This document shows, in pieces, positions 34,603-45,804 of a DNA stretch of 64,000 nt. A model generated the notes under the pieces. The model saw only the letters and a list, made by a program, of their open reading frames with translations. It did no database searches and had not been told where the DNA came from. Origin of the DNA: Mercurialis annua (lineage: Eukaryota > Streptophyta > Magnoliopsida > Malpighiales > Euphorbiaceae); contig NC_065570.1 of assembly GCF_937616625.2 (NCBI RefSeq), forward strand, positions 42,415,665 through 42,479,664, written 5' to 3'. Numbering within the stretch: position 1 is the stretch's first letter; each line of letters opens with the position of its first letter. The translations under genes and the position numbers were made by a program.

Positions 34603-37600
34603 GTATGTATTTCTTTAACTTTTTTTATTTGTTTAGTTCTTTTTGTTGGTTGGGTAGATGATGGTTTTGTATTCTTGGGTTCTATTAGATTAGCAAATGC
34701 AAGATTTTTATTCATTTTGCTCAATTATGTTTGTTTCAAAGGGTTATTTGTATCATTAGTGTTTGAAATTGAAAAAAAAAAATTCAATTCCGCTGTTGAT
34801 TATTAGAAATTACTTCATACTTTGAACTTTAGAGAGGTCACATGTTTGCAATTTATGCCATGAATCTGTTATTTTAGTCGCGTCTAATAAATTCATATCT
34901 TGTTTTCGACAGGCAGCTAAGATTCTTGCAAACTTAATTGTCATGGGCTCTGGTATTTTAGCTCGAGCTTTTGTGCAAGCTTACCGCCAGGCACTCACAA
35001 GTAAGTGTTTACTTCACTTGCATTGGTTGAACGGGTTTTACTTTCGTTTCTAATAAGTTGTAGTATAATGATAGAGTGCTATAATGTCATAGGACAAGTA
35101 AATTTACTAGTAATGGTAAGCTTCATGTTAGCTTCGTTGATGATACTTACGTTATTGCATGAGTGATTGTTTATGCCTTACAACCAGATGGGGAACTTCT
35201 ATTTTAAATTGATGATTAGTTATAATCTACGCAGTAATGCAATTGTGAGCTGGCTGTTTTTCCTTCATCCCACCAATTTGCGCTCTTTTTTTTATCTATT
35301 TGTGGATGGGAAAATTGTTCCTATGTGTTGCTCGCAATGTTTTATGCTAATGATCCTGTCAAGCTCATCGCCTTGCTCACTTGTTCATGTACTACTGTTA
35401 AGTATTCTATTCGAAATACAAGTAACAAAGTTGGTATCCTTTGTATGGAAATGGAAGTTGTTAAAGGATATCATGCTTCAGTGTAGGCCTGCAATCTTTT
35501 GCCACTTACAATCACAAAAATTCCTAGTCTGGTTTTAATAAGGTTTTTCATAGATGGGTATTTTTAATAAATTTTTACTTCCATTTACAATATTATTTGA
35601 AATGTTAACCGTGCGGCTAAATGGATATTAGAGCTACTAGAGAACCTAAGGTCTAGAGATCAAATCTCTCTTCATGCACCTGATGTTGCATGCTTCTAGA
35701 GGCTGACTGGCAGTGTTCTGGAGTTGATTCTCTCTCAGGCTGTGTCCTAGTCAATCTCAAATATGGTTAGCAATTACTTCCAGTCACTACCATTTACTTA
35801 TCTATCACGCTTAATTTCCTTCATAGTTGTTTAAGGCGCACCTAAAGCGCAAAAGCCTCATATAGCCCGAGGTGCTAGGCATAAAAAAATCTAGGAGAAT
35901 AAATGCTTAAAAAAATAATTTATCTGTAACACTCAAATTAAATTTATGCTTCTAACAAAATAATGAGTCAAAAAAGCTACTAGCCTTCCATTAATTGCAA
36001 CCTAAAAGTATCTAGGTTTGAAGGCAAATTAAACCAGGAACTTTAGCGTGTTTTACAATTACAACACGATCGCTTGGCAAAATCAGTCACAAACTTTCAT
36101 GTTTTGGCAAATGGAAAACCAAACTATTTTCCATTGAAAAAACGCTGATGTGGACACAAAAATATATAATGTTCCAGCAGCCATATGGCCCATATCGGTG
36201 TTATTTCAATTTAAATTAGTTTGGTGTTCCGATTAGCCAAAAAATGAAGTGGCCGATTTTGCTAAGTTTTAAAGTTTGTGTTGTAATTGCAAAACACACT
36301 AAAGTTCATAAGTTCTTTTGCAAATAATCCAAATATCTATTAGTTTTTTTATTCTGCAAGAGTCAGTTTTTACTTTTAGTAAATTAATAATAGTGTGTTT
36401 GTTTTGTTTTGACTTCATGCTTCTGTTTTGATTTTTCATTAGTAGTCAGCAAATTTTTATTCCATTTCTAGAAGTCCCTATAGTATGACAAATACATTAT
36501 AATAGGGTTCTTCTTTGTAACTTTTGTAATTGCTTAACAAAGAATCTGCTCCTCTCGTCTCAGTGTTGCTGCACTTTTAACGCTTCAGCACTGCCTAAAT
36601 GCACCCAGAAAAAGGTGCTCAGGCGCAACACATTCGCCTAGTGCTTTTCTAGCACCTTGGGCGCGCTTTTAACAACTATGATGTCCTTGTGGCTTCTCAG
36701 CCAGCCCCAACTCTTGACTACACATAATCTATCTCATTTTCTAATTAACATAACCCACTTATCTCTGTGTTTATTATAGTAGTTACTAGGTTGGTGAGAG
36801 TCTTTACCCAAAATGAGCAACAGATCACAATTTTTTTTTCCAACTGTTATCAATTATATCGCACTTTTGGGACTACCTCATAAAAGGCCATGAGAAAAAT
36901 AGAATATAAAATGACAAGCTGAATTGCTGATTCTATCCCAAATGCTGTCTGATGACTGCAGGTATTGTGCAGAGCACCATCATAAATCCGCAGTATGGCT
37001 AAGATTCTTAAACAGACTTACGTGCTGGAGAATATTTTAATAATAATAGGCTCTTTTCACAGTTCGCATGAAACCAAAAACCATTTTAGTTGGTCAATGT
37101 TGCAGCTGCTTGTAGGAACTTTACTTTCCTTCATGGGCGTTGCTAGATTAGTCATTAAACCCTATAACAATATCTTGGTGTTTTGCTTACATAGAGTTTT
37201 ATCTTATTGCAACAAATGTCTGTTTAGGGCATTAATTATTTTCAGCCGTATATTTGCAAATTGCATGTCAGTTATCTTCATTTAATTTTATATATATGAT
37301 TTTAATTATTAGTTACTGGTGTGAAGGTTGAGCTATAGTGTCACTCAATAGAAATGAGACATATTCTAGTTTAATGTTGAAGGCAGATATTTGTCTGCGT
37401 ACTCATTAGATGACATATAATTTTTATGCAGATGCCTCAAAATCCGGTGTTGCCCAAGAAACAATACAGAACACTATCCGGAGAGGAAGTAAAGTGATGA
37501 CGGAACAAGAGGCTAGACAAATTCTTGGCGTAACTGAGCAAACTTCTTGGGAAGAGATAATACAAGTAGGTTTGCCTTTCAAATTTAACTCGTTTTGTGC

Positions 37601-37774
37601 ATCTAAATTGGGACCAATCGTAAAACATATTTCTCAAACATTTTGCAGAAATATGATGGTTTATTCGAGAGAAACGCCAAGAACGGTAGCTTTTACCTCC
37701 AGTCAAAAGTTCATCGGGCGAAGGAATGTTTAGAGGCTGTACATCAAGGCAAAGGCGAGGACAACCCTAGTTAA
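34600..37774 (+). CDS. PAM16: PAM16, J-like subunit of the mitochondrial import motor (4 exons)
   Basis: Coding exons: 34600-34602 (only ATG), 34913-35000, 37432-37565 and 37649-37774, joined by GT-AG introns of 310, 2431 and 83 bp in phases 0, 1 and 0. They give a 116-residue protein, the usual size for the plant family. PAM16 (Tim16) sits on the matrix face of the inner mitochondrial membrane, pairs with the J protein PAM18 and restrains Hsp70 stimulation during presequence import; the Arabidopsis relative is known as TXR1/MUSE5. Visible: N-terminal hydrophobic segment AAKILANLIVMGSGILARAF (residues 2-21), then AYRQAL, a polar linker, and a degenerate J-like domain from about residue 51 (MTEQEARQILGVTEQTSWEE, then KYDGLFERNAKNGSFYLQS, KVHRAKECLE). 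The HPD triplet of true J domains is absent, as expected for PAM16. No stop, frameshift or odd splice site is seen. The 5' end of the transcript is not certain. Confidence 0.95.
35001..37431 (+). other. Large second intron of PAM16
   Basis: It starts GTAAGT and ends TTTATGCAG. It contains an inverted-repeat element (35822-36680). Frames inside it (35167-35538, 36995-37285) show no family resemblance and are not genes. Confidence 0.9.
35822..36680. mobile_element. 859-bp element with terminal inverted repeats in the PAM16 intron
   Basis: The left end CATAGTTGTTTAAGGCGC is matched by the inverted right end GCGCGCTTTTAACAACTATG. Inner ends also share GGTGCTAGG / CTAGCACC and gcctcatat/gcgcaacac-like words. 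No transposase frame is present. I could not find a convincing target duplication, so the class is open. Confidence 0.65.
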
Positions 37775-39430
37775 GAAAAAGGCCAGAAGGTTCTTAGTTC
37801 CTCTGCACTTACTGACCCTTGTATTACTAAATTTTGTTTCGATGAGGTTTGTTAAAAAACAATTTTAAAAATTGCATACATAATTTTGTTACATATCTTC
37901 TGTGTTCAAGACTAAGTATTAGTCCAGAGTCTTATGACTTAGTAAATAATAAATGTTGCAAAGGCATAAGAAGTTGGTGTGATATCCTCAACTGATCAAA
38001 GGTGGTGTAGTCATAGTTGTTGCATCTCATCATAATTGATTACTTTAGCCTTTACTAAAGGTTAATAGGCACTTGATGCTGATCCTTCTCATTTCCATAA
38101 TAATATACACTAAAAACTGTCAATTTTTCCTCAGAATTTGTACTTGATGAATTATTAATATCAAATTATTATTTCTTCTCTCATTTAAAAAATTCCATTT
38201 TTCAATTGTAAGTTTCATTTTCAGTTTTAAAATAATTTTATATTAAATTTTATCTTTTTTTTCTAACTTAATAAATCCTATAGAAAATTCCACCTTGGGA
38301 AAAGAAACATTAGGAAACGATAAATTGTTATGTATCATTAAATGAGACTTATAGAAGAGAAAAGTTTTTAGAGTACACTATTTTATATTTTGTTTTTAAT
38401 TTTATATTATTTTCAAACATATTAGAGGTTGTATTTTTTTTTTACAAAAAATATCTTTTTTTAAAAAAAAATCTCTTCATTTTTTACTTATGCTTTTTTT
38501 TGTAGATTTTTTTTGGAGATTTTTTTCTGGTATTTTTTTTAATCGTGTTTTTTAATATAATTATGGTGTTTTTATAGTATTTATAATGTTTTTTTAGTGA
38601 TTGTGTTTTAATAGTCTATTTATGGTGTATCTATAGTGTTTTTGTAGTGTTATTTACCGTAAAATTCTGTAAATACACCGTAAACACTGTAGATACACAG
38701 AAAAATATAGATATACCAGAAAAACACCAGAAATACACTATAGATACACCAAATAAACACGATAACATAAATAAACCATAAAAACACTGTAAATACACCA
38801 TACATCAATTTTTTTAAATCAGTACATTAAAATAAAAATAACAAATCTATGAACAAGAGAAAAACAAAATAATTATATGAACAATAGAAGAATTTTATAA
38901 ACTAAAAAGTAATAGATCTACACTAATCAGTTTACAAAAAAATCTAAAAAAATTACAAACAATCTAAAAACGGTATCTAGAAATTTATCAGAAGAAACGC
39001 GGTAATGAGAAAATCAATAGAAGAACCACGACGATGGGAAATCCACCGGAAAACGCGACAGTAAGAAACACGGCGAGAAATCCACCGGAAGACACGCGAC
39101 GGCGAGATGGAAAAATGTGCGGCGGAAGTAGAAGAACGGAGAGAAAATTGAGAGAAGTAGAAAAAGAGAGACAGAGACAGAGAGAGAGGAGAAAAAATTT
39201 GAAAGGAAGAAACTAGAGAAAGAAAAACTGCGACTATACTTATGTTTGTGTGAAAATGACTTTAAAATGATTGTAAGTCTTTATTTATAGTAGGATATTT
39301 TTATAAATATATTTGTTAAAAGGATAGCAAAGATAATATTAGAATGATAGATGAAAATGGTTGTGAGCTGAGCAGGGTTCGGAGCCGCTCGCCCAAGGCT
39401 TATGGCTGACTTCTTGATCTGAAAATGGTT
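37775..39430. other. Region downstream of PAM16, no gene found
   Basis: The PAM16 3' UTR must lie at its start. 38290-38560 is very T-rich. 38570-38800 holds an inverted array of short repeats. 39033-39110 has two similar ~37-bp units (gggaaatccaccggaa and gagaaatccaccggaa), followed by a purine-rich tract to 39220. The Arg/Glu-rich frame 39034-39216 is a by-product of that composition. Confidence 0.5.
38570..38800. repeat. Opposed arrays of a GTGTATCTATAGTG-like word
   Basis: Left half: repeated GTGTTTTTATAGT, GTGTATCTATAGTG and GTGTTTTTGTAGTG. Right half: their complements CACTGTAGATACAC, CACTATAGATACACC and CACTGTAAATACACC. The two arrays face each other across about 38660 and could fold into one irregular hairpin. 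Confidence 0.65.
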
Positions 39431-39437
39431 TGAAAAA

Positions 39438-39448
39438 TGGAGTCGCCA
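39438..39448 (-). promoter_or_regulatory. PBS-like site of a Tat/Ogre-like element
   Basis: Minus-strand TGGCGACTCCA equals the start of the primer binding site of the young element at 45536. It would belong to the minus-strand LTR on its right. Confidence 0.5.
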
Positions 39449-40500
39449 CCTAGTTCAACTAGGAAATGTCTTTTAACTGACTAGATAACCTTACTCGCCT
39501 CCAGTAAGACTATCTTGCATCGGACCAGAGACTAGGGTTCGTGCACCTCCCCGAGACTCTTGTGCTTGCTTTATCTGTTACCTCCTTTATTTACCGGACA
39601 TGTTCGTTTTATATCTCATCTCAACAGTATATGCACTTCACAGGATATGAAAATTGTAAATAAACATGTATGAAAGCAGTAAACATGTTTGACCCGCATA
39701 TGACTCGATCTAAACTGACATTTGAGGCAAGAAGCAAGTACTCCTAAACATACATCCAACTTTAGAGGTTTTTAGCAAATAGCATAAATCCAGCTGGTCT
39801 GGATTAATTACATGCACAAAGCCTAAACCAGATGTAAACGTTTGATTGGTTGATTTTATTAGGTGATCTTAAAAAACCTATACAACAGTTACTACATTTT
39901 TGTGGTAGTCCCTAAGATGTCTATGTGATGGGCTGGAAATGCATTAATGGGCCAATTTTAGGTGATTAGTCCTTTAGCCGGTTATTATTTGATTTGAAAT
40001 GCTTTTGGAAAGCGATAAACAGTGTTGGCATGGTCAGGGACAGTTTGGTATACATATAAGGTTAGGAATACTTTTCAACCTCGTTGACTTTTTAGTATCT
40101 GGCACTCGCGCGGGTTTTGACCATTGGTCTGTTCAGAATTGGTTCTCGGTCAGATCACGAAAGTTGTACGTCTCGACAATACAGTTCTAGCTAAATCCAG
40201 AGTCGATTCTGAGTTTGGGTTAGCCCGAAATCGGCACTGGAAGTTGCTGGTTTGATGGGCCTCAAACTAGTGGGCCCGGTTTATACACTTTATTACATAT
40301 TTTAACTTCTGAGTCCGTTTTACATCAGGTCTGGCCCGTTATAATACAAAATATTAAAGTACATTAAATTAGCTACGTCAGGGTTCAAACTGAGCCTGAT
40401 TCGGAGTCCGGATGGGCCGGGAAACACGTTTTGAAGTCTTGATCGAGTTTGGAAGGATCTAGAAAGCAGGTTCTGGGAAGCAGGTACGACGAACACGTTT

Positions 40501-41951
40501 TGTTACACCCTCAAATTAAAACATTATATACTCAAACATTTGTAACAAACATCATAAAATCCATTTAATATATGTTATGTTCCGAGACAAAAATTTTAAC
40601 TTATCGCATAACCGTAACATTCAAACTATCTCACATCAAACACTTATACATAGCTTTATACAATAACTCTTAGTACAAAAGTTTTGTTATCTATCTTATT
40701 CACATAAACACTTCAAAATATGCACGTGCAATGAACTCTCCATTGACCCACCTGAAACCTCTATCAGATGCAAATGTCGACTCAATGCAACTCTTTGTAT
40801 CCTGAAAAAAAAAACGCAGAGGGGTGAGCCTGCAACTCAATAAGCAAATAGATATATGCATACTAGATATACACATTCATAAGCATTCCAAGTAGCTAAA
40901 ATATAACTCAAGCGATTATCCATTCAACATCAGCAATAACCATAACAAACATAGTAATCCAATGTTCAATTCAAACCAAACATATTCTCACATTTCCAAT
41001 CAACATCAAGCTTACAGAAGGATATTCAATCATGCGCATAAATCTCATGTTGGCCCAAATCTCCATATAGGCAACCAACATATGTTATTGGCCCAAATCG
41101 CCCTTTAGGCAACCAATAACTCAATCTCACGTCGTTGGCCCGAATCGCCATTTTAGGCAACCAACGACTATCTCAATTCTCATTGAATATCCAAACATAA
41201 GCATGACATGATTCTCAAATCCAAAACATAACTCACACCAATAATTCAACCATAATTCACAAGCGCATTTACGTCTCAAATCAACACACACTTGCAATTG
41301 CAAACAAACGTATATACCAAGTATAACACTATCTATTCACGTACTCAATTCACCGAGTCTCAAACCCGTGAAGTTCCAGGGTTGTCCGTCGTATTACCTT
41401 CTGGTCTATAAGTACCAAATATCTTCTTTTCTTGATCCAAGCTTTAATTAAGGTGTAATTGATCTTGTTGCTGGAGTTCGGTTTAGGTTTTCATCACATT
41501 TTTACTCTACTTCTCTAATTCTCTTTTGATATAAGATAAATGAAAGTGAAGAGGTGGTTTTTATCATTTAGCTAGGGCTTATTCATGCTATAATAAGATT
41601 GGGTTTATGGAATCATTCATAAATACTAATATCTCATTTAATCCTTGAATATTTTATATGTTCAATTCTAACCCCAAACTTAATTTCATTTCGAACAACT
41701 CAAATCAACCTAATTTACCGACGTACTTTCACTCCAATTTAGTTCTGATATATTTGTTGGTCGTTATACTACCTATTATTCATTTTGAATAGTTACATCA
41801 TTAATCAAACCCCCATCATTTTCATTTAATTAACATCAATCATTAATTTAAATACTCACGTATATGCAAATGAACGACGCTTACTCTTAACCATCGAAAT
41901 GCATGAATGTATGAGCATATGACTATATGCAATTTAAATGTGGGTGTTACA
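40501..41951 (-). mobile_element. Solo LTR with a 5-bp target duplication
   Basis: 1451 bp, plus-strand ends TGTTACACCCTC...GTGGGTGTTACA; read on the minus strand it starts TGTAACACCCACATTTAA, similar to gypsy LTR starts in this window. It is flanked by a perfect CGTTT duplication (40496-40500, 41952-41956). There is no PBS or coding region, so the element was reduced by recombination between its LTRs. It contains the three covarying hairpins at 41047-41168. Confidence 0.88.
41047..41168. repeat. Three hairpin units with the same loop and different stems
   Basis: Unit 1 (41047-41081): ATGTTGG pairs with CCAACAT. Unit 2 (41084-41120): GTTATTGG with CCAATAAC. Unit 3 (41131-41168): GTCGTTGG with CCAACGAC. 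Between the arms all three share CCC(A/G)AATC(T/G)CC...TAGGCAA. The outer stem bases differ between units but remain complementary. Confidence 0.9.
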
Positions 41952-42243
41952 CGTTTTGAAGTCAAAATCGCATAAAATCGAACAAGGAATTCAAATATGG
42001 CATAATCAGAGTGTTTAAAGCTCATTTAAAAAAGAAAATTATTCTGGACAGCAAGTACAAAAATATGTTTTTTCATGGAAAATAAGCTCGAATTCACACG
42101 TAACATGCATTCTAAGAGCTACAATCTACTAGGTTTCCGGATTTAAACACATTAAACACATTAAATCAGTCATTAACATGCTTTTTTTTTATCAATTTCA
42201 TGGCAATTTGACAATTTATTTATTAAGCAATATACGGCAATTT

Positions 42244-43893
42244 GGCTTAATACATCTGCATGTCCCTGCACTTTTCTGTTTTTGCACATAAGATCCCTGC
42301 ACTAAAATATCCATTATTAAATCCCTACACTTTAACTTCCATCATCCCCAGGTCCCTCTATTGAGGCGAGTGTTGACGCCGTTAACGCACTTTCAGTTTT
42401 CTTAATTTTAGATCCCTGCACTTTTAATTTTTTAATGTTACGTCCCTGCACTTTTAAATGTTGAGATTATGTATAAATATGCATTTATTTTTAGTTTAAT
42501 AAAATTAAATTTAAGTATAAAATATTAAAACTAATATTTTTTAAAGGGTACAAATTTAACATATTTAAATAATAATAATGTCAAAAATTATATCTTTTAG
42601 CTATTATTTTATTGAAAATTTCATTCATTATTACTGAATGTTTAATGTATTATTATTCATCTATAAATAAAAAAAATTATTTATTTATTTTATTATGTTG
42701 AAAATAAAAGTGAATTTAATTTTTTTTAACAAATAAACATTAACTTAGAGAAATAAAATGAATTTAATATTTTTTATTAAATAATTAAAATAATATTCTA
42801 TACCGATAAATTTTATTTTTTAAATAATATGATAACATTGCACTTAAAGGTGTAAACGGACATTGATCTTAATATATGTCAAATTCAAAGTTGAGTATGT
42901 TATATAAACTTACAAGTTCGAGCTATCTACTTCCATTTTTAAAGGAGACATATCAAGTGGAAGTCTGAATGAATTTCTAATTTCTTAATAATTTTTTATG
43001 TTACCTTTAATTTTTTTTTAAACTAATGATGAATATTTCTTGAGTAAGGGCCTCATTCACGAAATATACTCTAATATTTAAATCATATTTATTTTGATAA
43101 AATGATTGTTAATATAATTTTATTAAATCTTTAAATTATAAATTACTTAACTTTAAATAAAGAATAAAATTAATTAATTCTTTAATTATATTAAAAAATA
43201 AAAGTGAACTAGATTTTTTATTTTTTAAAAGTAAATATTAACTAACCTAAATAAAACTAATTTTAATAGTATTTATTAATTATTAAAATGATATTTTATA
43301 TCAATGATTTTTTTTAAATAATATATAACAACATTGCAATTACAGAAGTAAACAGACGTATTCTCAAAAAAAAAGTAAATAGGCGTCGATCCTCATATAT
43401 GTCAATTTTGAATGTGAGTGTGTTATATAAACTTACAAAACAAAGCTGACTGCTTCCATTTCTAATAAAAAATAATAAAAAATAATATTTTTATAAATTT
43501 AAAAAATATTTTTACTGTTAATTTAAACATTATAAAAAGTTAATTAAATTGCATTAACATCTTATATTATTAATTAAAAAATTATATATTTTTTAAAATA
43601 TAAATATTAAAATAAATTTTTATATGAAAACAATTATAAGGACTTTGTTTACATAAAATTAAAGTGTAGGGATCTTATTTGTATAAATTAAAAGTGCATG
43701 GACCTTATTTGTATATATCAAACTACAAAACTGAATACTAGTCTCATTAACGGCGCGTGCAGTACAGAACCTTAACAGAGGGACCTTACGATGATGGAAG
43801 TTAAAATGCAGGGATTTAATAATGGGGTACTTTAGTGCAGGGACCTTATGTACAAAAACAGAAAAGTGCAGGGGCACGCATATGTATTAAGCC
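42244..43893. mobile_element. 1.65-kb Mutator-like foldback element
   Basis: The left end GGCTTAATACATCTGCATG is matched by the inverted right end CGCATATGTATTAAGCC. The arms continue for about 170 bp with repeated words tccctgcactttt / aaaagtgcaggg, and aacggc / gccgtt. The flanking 9-bp sequences CGGCAATTT (42235-42243) and CGACAATTT (43894-43902) differ at one base. The centre is very AT-rich and non-coding. Confidence 0.85.
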
Positions 43894-45023
43894 CGACAAT
43901 TTTATGGCTAAAATCAACACATGAGCTAACATACACACCCTAAAATACACAATCACATCAATTTTGACATTCATGGCATGCAATTTCATGGAAAAATTAA
44001 AAGAACAATATTGAGGGTCCTCAGAATTACCGGTCTGAGTCTTTGGCTCGTTTACTGGCGAAGTGGATGCGGAATCCGGCTTCAAATCCATGCGAATGTT
44101 GCGTTCTTGAAGAATCAACACGTGTTTTAGTGTTTCTGGAACCTAAATTGATGCGATTTTGTGTGTGTGTGTAGTGTAAAATTCGGATTTGCTATTATAG
44201 GGTAATGGCCGAATTTTTTGTCGAATTTTCTAGGGTTTGTGTGCCACCTTTAGCTAGGCTAGCCTAAGCTTGTTTTTATGGTGGTCCAATTAGGTATAGG
44301 GTTTCCTAGAATCTTTTAAAATATTCTAGAATCTTATAGGGTGAAAGTGTGTGAAGTGATATGTCATGGAGAATTAGGATTAGCTTAAACTCTATTTAAT
44401 TAATTAAATTCGTATCAAGGTTTGATGACTAAGTAAAAGAATGCCAAAATTGGGTTTTGGAGCCCGAAAGTGTTAAAAAAGATTTCTTGGGTCCTAAAAA
44501 TTTGGTCATGGTCAATTCCGGTATGAAAACTTGCAAATCGGTTCATAAACTTTTAAGGCATTAAAATTAGTCCACTTTATAGATTTAGATTACGATCTTT
44601 TTGGATTTTTATGAAATATTTACGCCTAATTGTGTTTTAATCCTCCAAATTTGCAATTGTGCACAGATTGCACCTTTTTATATTTCAGCAAGCAAATCGA
44701 AAGCTCGTCACCCGGACAGTCTGGAGCAAATCGAAAACTTATCACTCTGAAAATTATCATGGGACATTTCAGTTTCTTATCACTTTTTACCTGTCCGAAA
44801 ATAGGTGTCTACAATGTATAAATAAATTTTAAAATCAGATATTTTAAAAACAATTTCTTTCTAAAATGTCGTAGGGAGTATTTCCTTTTGAGGAAATTAC
44901 GCTATCTACTCTAACTTCCAATACTGCCATTATTTTCTCCATAAATGTATATTATCATTGTCAGCACTACTACATTATTGTCAATAGTTAACACTGTAAT
45001 TCATGTACAATAACATATATAAG

Positions 45024-45530
45024 TGTTTACACTGGCCCAAAAAGAGCTCATATGGGCTAATTCGGGTTTTTGAGCCCAAAAGCCATCAACTATCCTTTTA
45101 TTCTTATCTTAGTTTAGTAGTTATCTTTTTTAGTCATTATCTTATTTTTAGTCATTATCTTAGTTATTTAGCTTATTATTTATCTAAATAAGAGATTGTA
45201 TTTTACTAGACTAGGTTTTCTATTTTAGGGTTTGTCCCCTATAAATAGCTAGCTTTAGGTTTGTATTCTCTACAACTCAAATTATCAATCAAACACAAAC
45301 TTCAAAGCCCTGCGCTTTTCTATCCCCAACCCCCGCGGTTGGTTAACTTAGGAGTAGGAGTAGTTCAAACAATAATCTCGCCTGGGTTTCTTAACCTCCA
45401 GATTAATGTTTTAATTTAGATAAATCAAACCCTGTTCAACTTTTCGGACCGAACCGGTTAAAGCATCGATCCACACAGTACCCATCTATAAATTCAAAGA
45501 TTCGAGTTTGGAAATATTTTCCTGCGAACA
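45024..45530 (+). repeat. 5' LTR of the young non-coding element
   Basis: TGTTTACACTGG...CCTGCGAACA. A TATA box TATAAATAG lies at 45240-45248 after a C run, and the leader beginning about 30 bp later includes gtattctctacaactc. Confidence 0.93.
45240..45248 (+). promoter_or_regulatory. LTR TATA box
   Basis: TATAAATAG preceded by CCCC; repeated at 47127-47135 in the other LTR. Placement 216 bp into a 507-bp LTR fits a U3 promoter. Confidence 0.7.
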
Positions 45531-45535
45531 TCTTT

Positions 45536-45554
45536 TGGCGACTCCACTGGGGAC
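45536..45554 (+). promoter_or_regulatory. Primer binding site of the young element
   Basis: TGGCGACTCCACTGGGGAC, 5 nt after the 5' LTR. It resembles PBSs of Tat/Ogre elements; the exact tRNA (probably an arginine tRNA) should be checked against the host tRNA set. Confidence 0.75.
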
Positions 45555-45700
45555 GCGTTTATGGTGAGCACAAAAATCGGAACGACGAAGGAAAGTTACA
45601 GGTGCACTTGTTAACATAGCCGAGTCCAATCCGAAGTAGGTCGCACATCGTCAGGCGATTCAAACTCAGGCTTGGAGGCGATCATGACAAAGGGTGACAA

Positions 45701-45804
45701 GTCAGGTTACAGCTGCCTGGGGACCAACGCACCCCCCGCTGGAACTATGACTGTCAGGTTACAGCTGCTTGGGGACCTACGCACCCTCCGCTGGGACAAT
45801 GACT
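45701..45804 (+). repeat. Two tandem 52-bp repeats in the element interior
   Basis: Units 45701-45752 and 45753-45804 both read GTCAGGTTACAGCTGC... and CGCTGG..., with a few differences. They contain CTGGGGAC, which echoes the end of the PBS. Confidence 0.85.

Larger units (their letters stand above)
39449..44813 (-). mobile_element. Tat/Ogre-like LTR (minus) carrying two nested insertions
   Basis: On the minus strand it starts TGTAGACACCTATTTTCGG at 44813, a start common in Tat/Ogre LTRs, and ends near a TGGCGACTCCA site. After removing the nested solo LTR (40501-41951) and the foldback element (42244-43893) about 2.25 kb remains. No coding sequence is seen. The exact LTR end on the left is uncertain. 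Confidence 0.55.

Noticed and set aside
34600..34806. 68-residue frame starting at the PAM16 ATG
   Set aside because: It reads into intron 1; the conserved protein requires splicing right after the ATG.
35167..35538. 123-residue frame in PAM16 intron 2
   Set aside because: No family resemblance and inside an intron.
35822..36680. Assignment to the Mutator-like foldback set
   Set aside because: No 9-bp flanking duplication and different ends (CATAGTTG, not GGCTTAA).
37410..37733. 107-residue frame over PAM16 exon 3
   Set aside because: It includes intron sequence on both sides; the real exon is 37432-37565.
39034..39216. Arg/Glu-rich 60-residue frame
   Set aside because: It comes from a purine-rich tract and a short tandem repeat; no homology seen.
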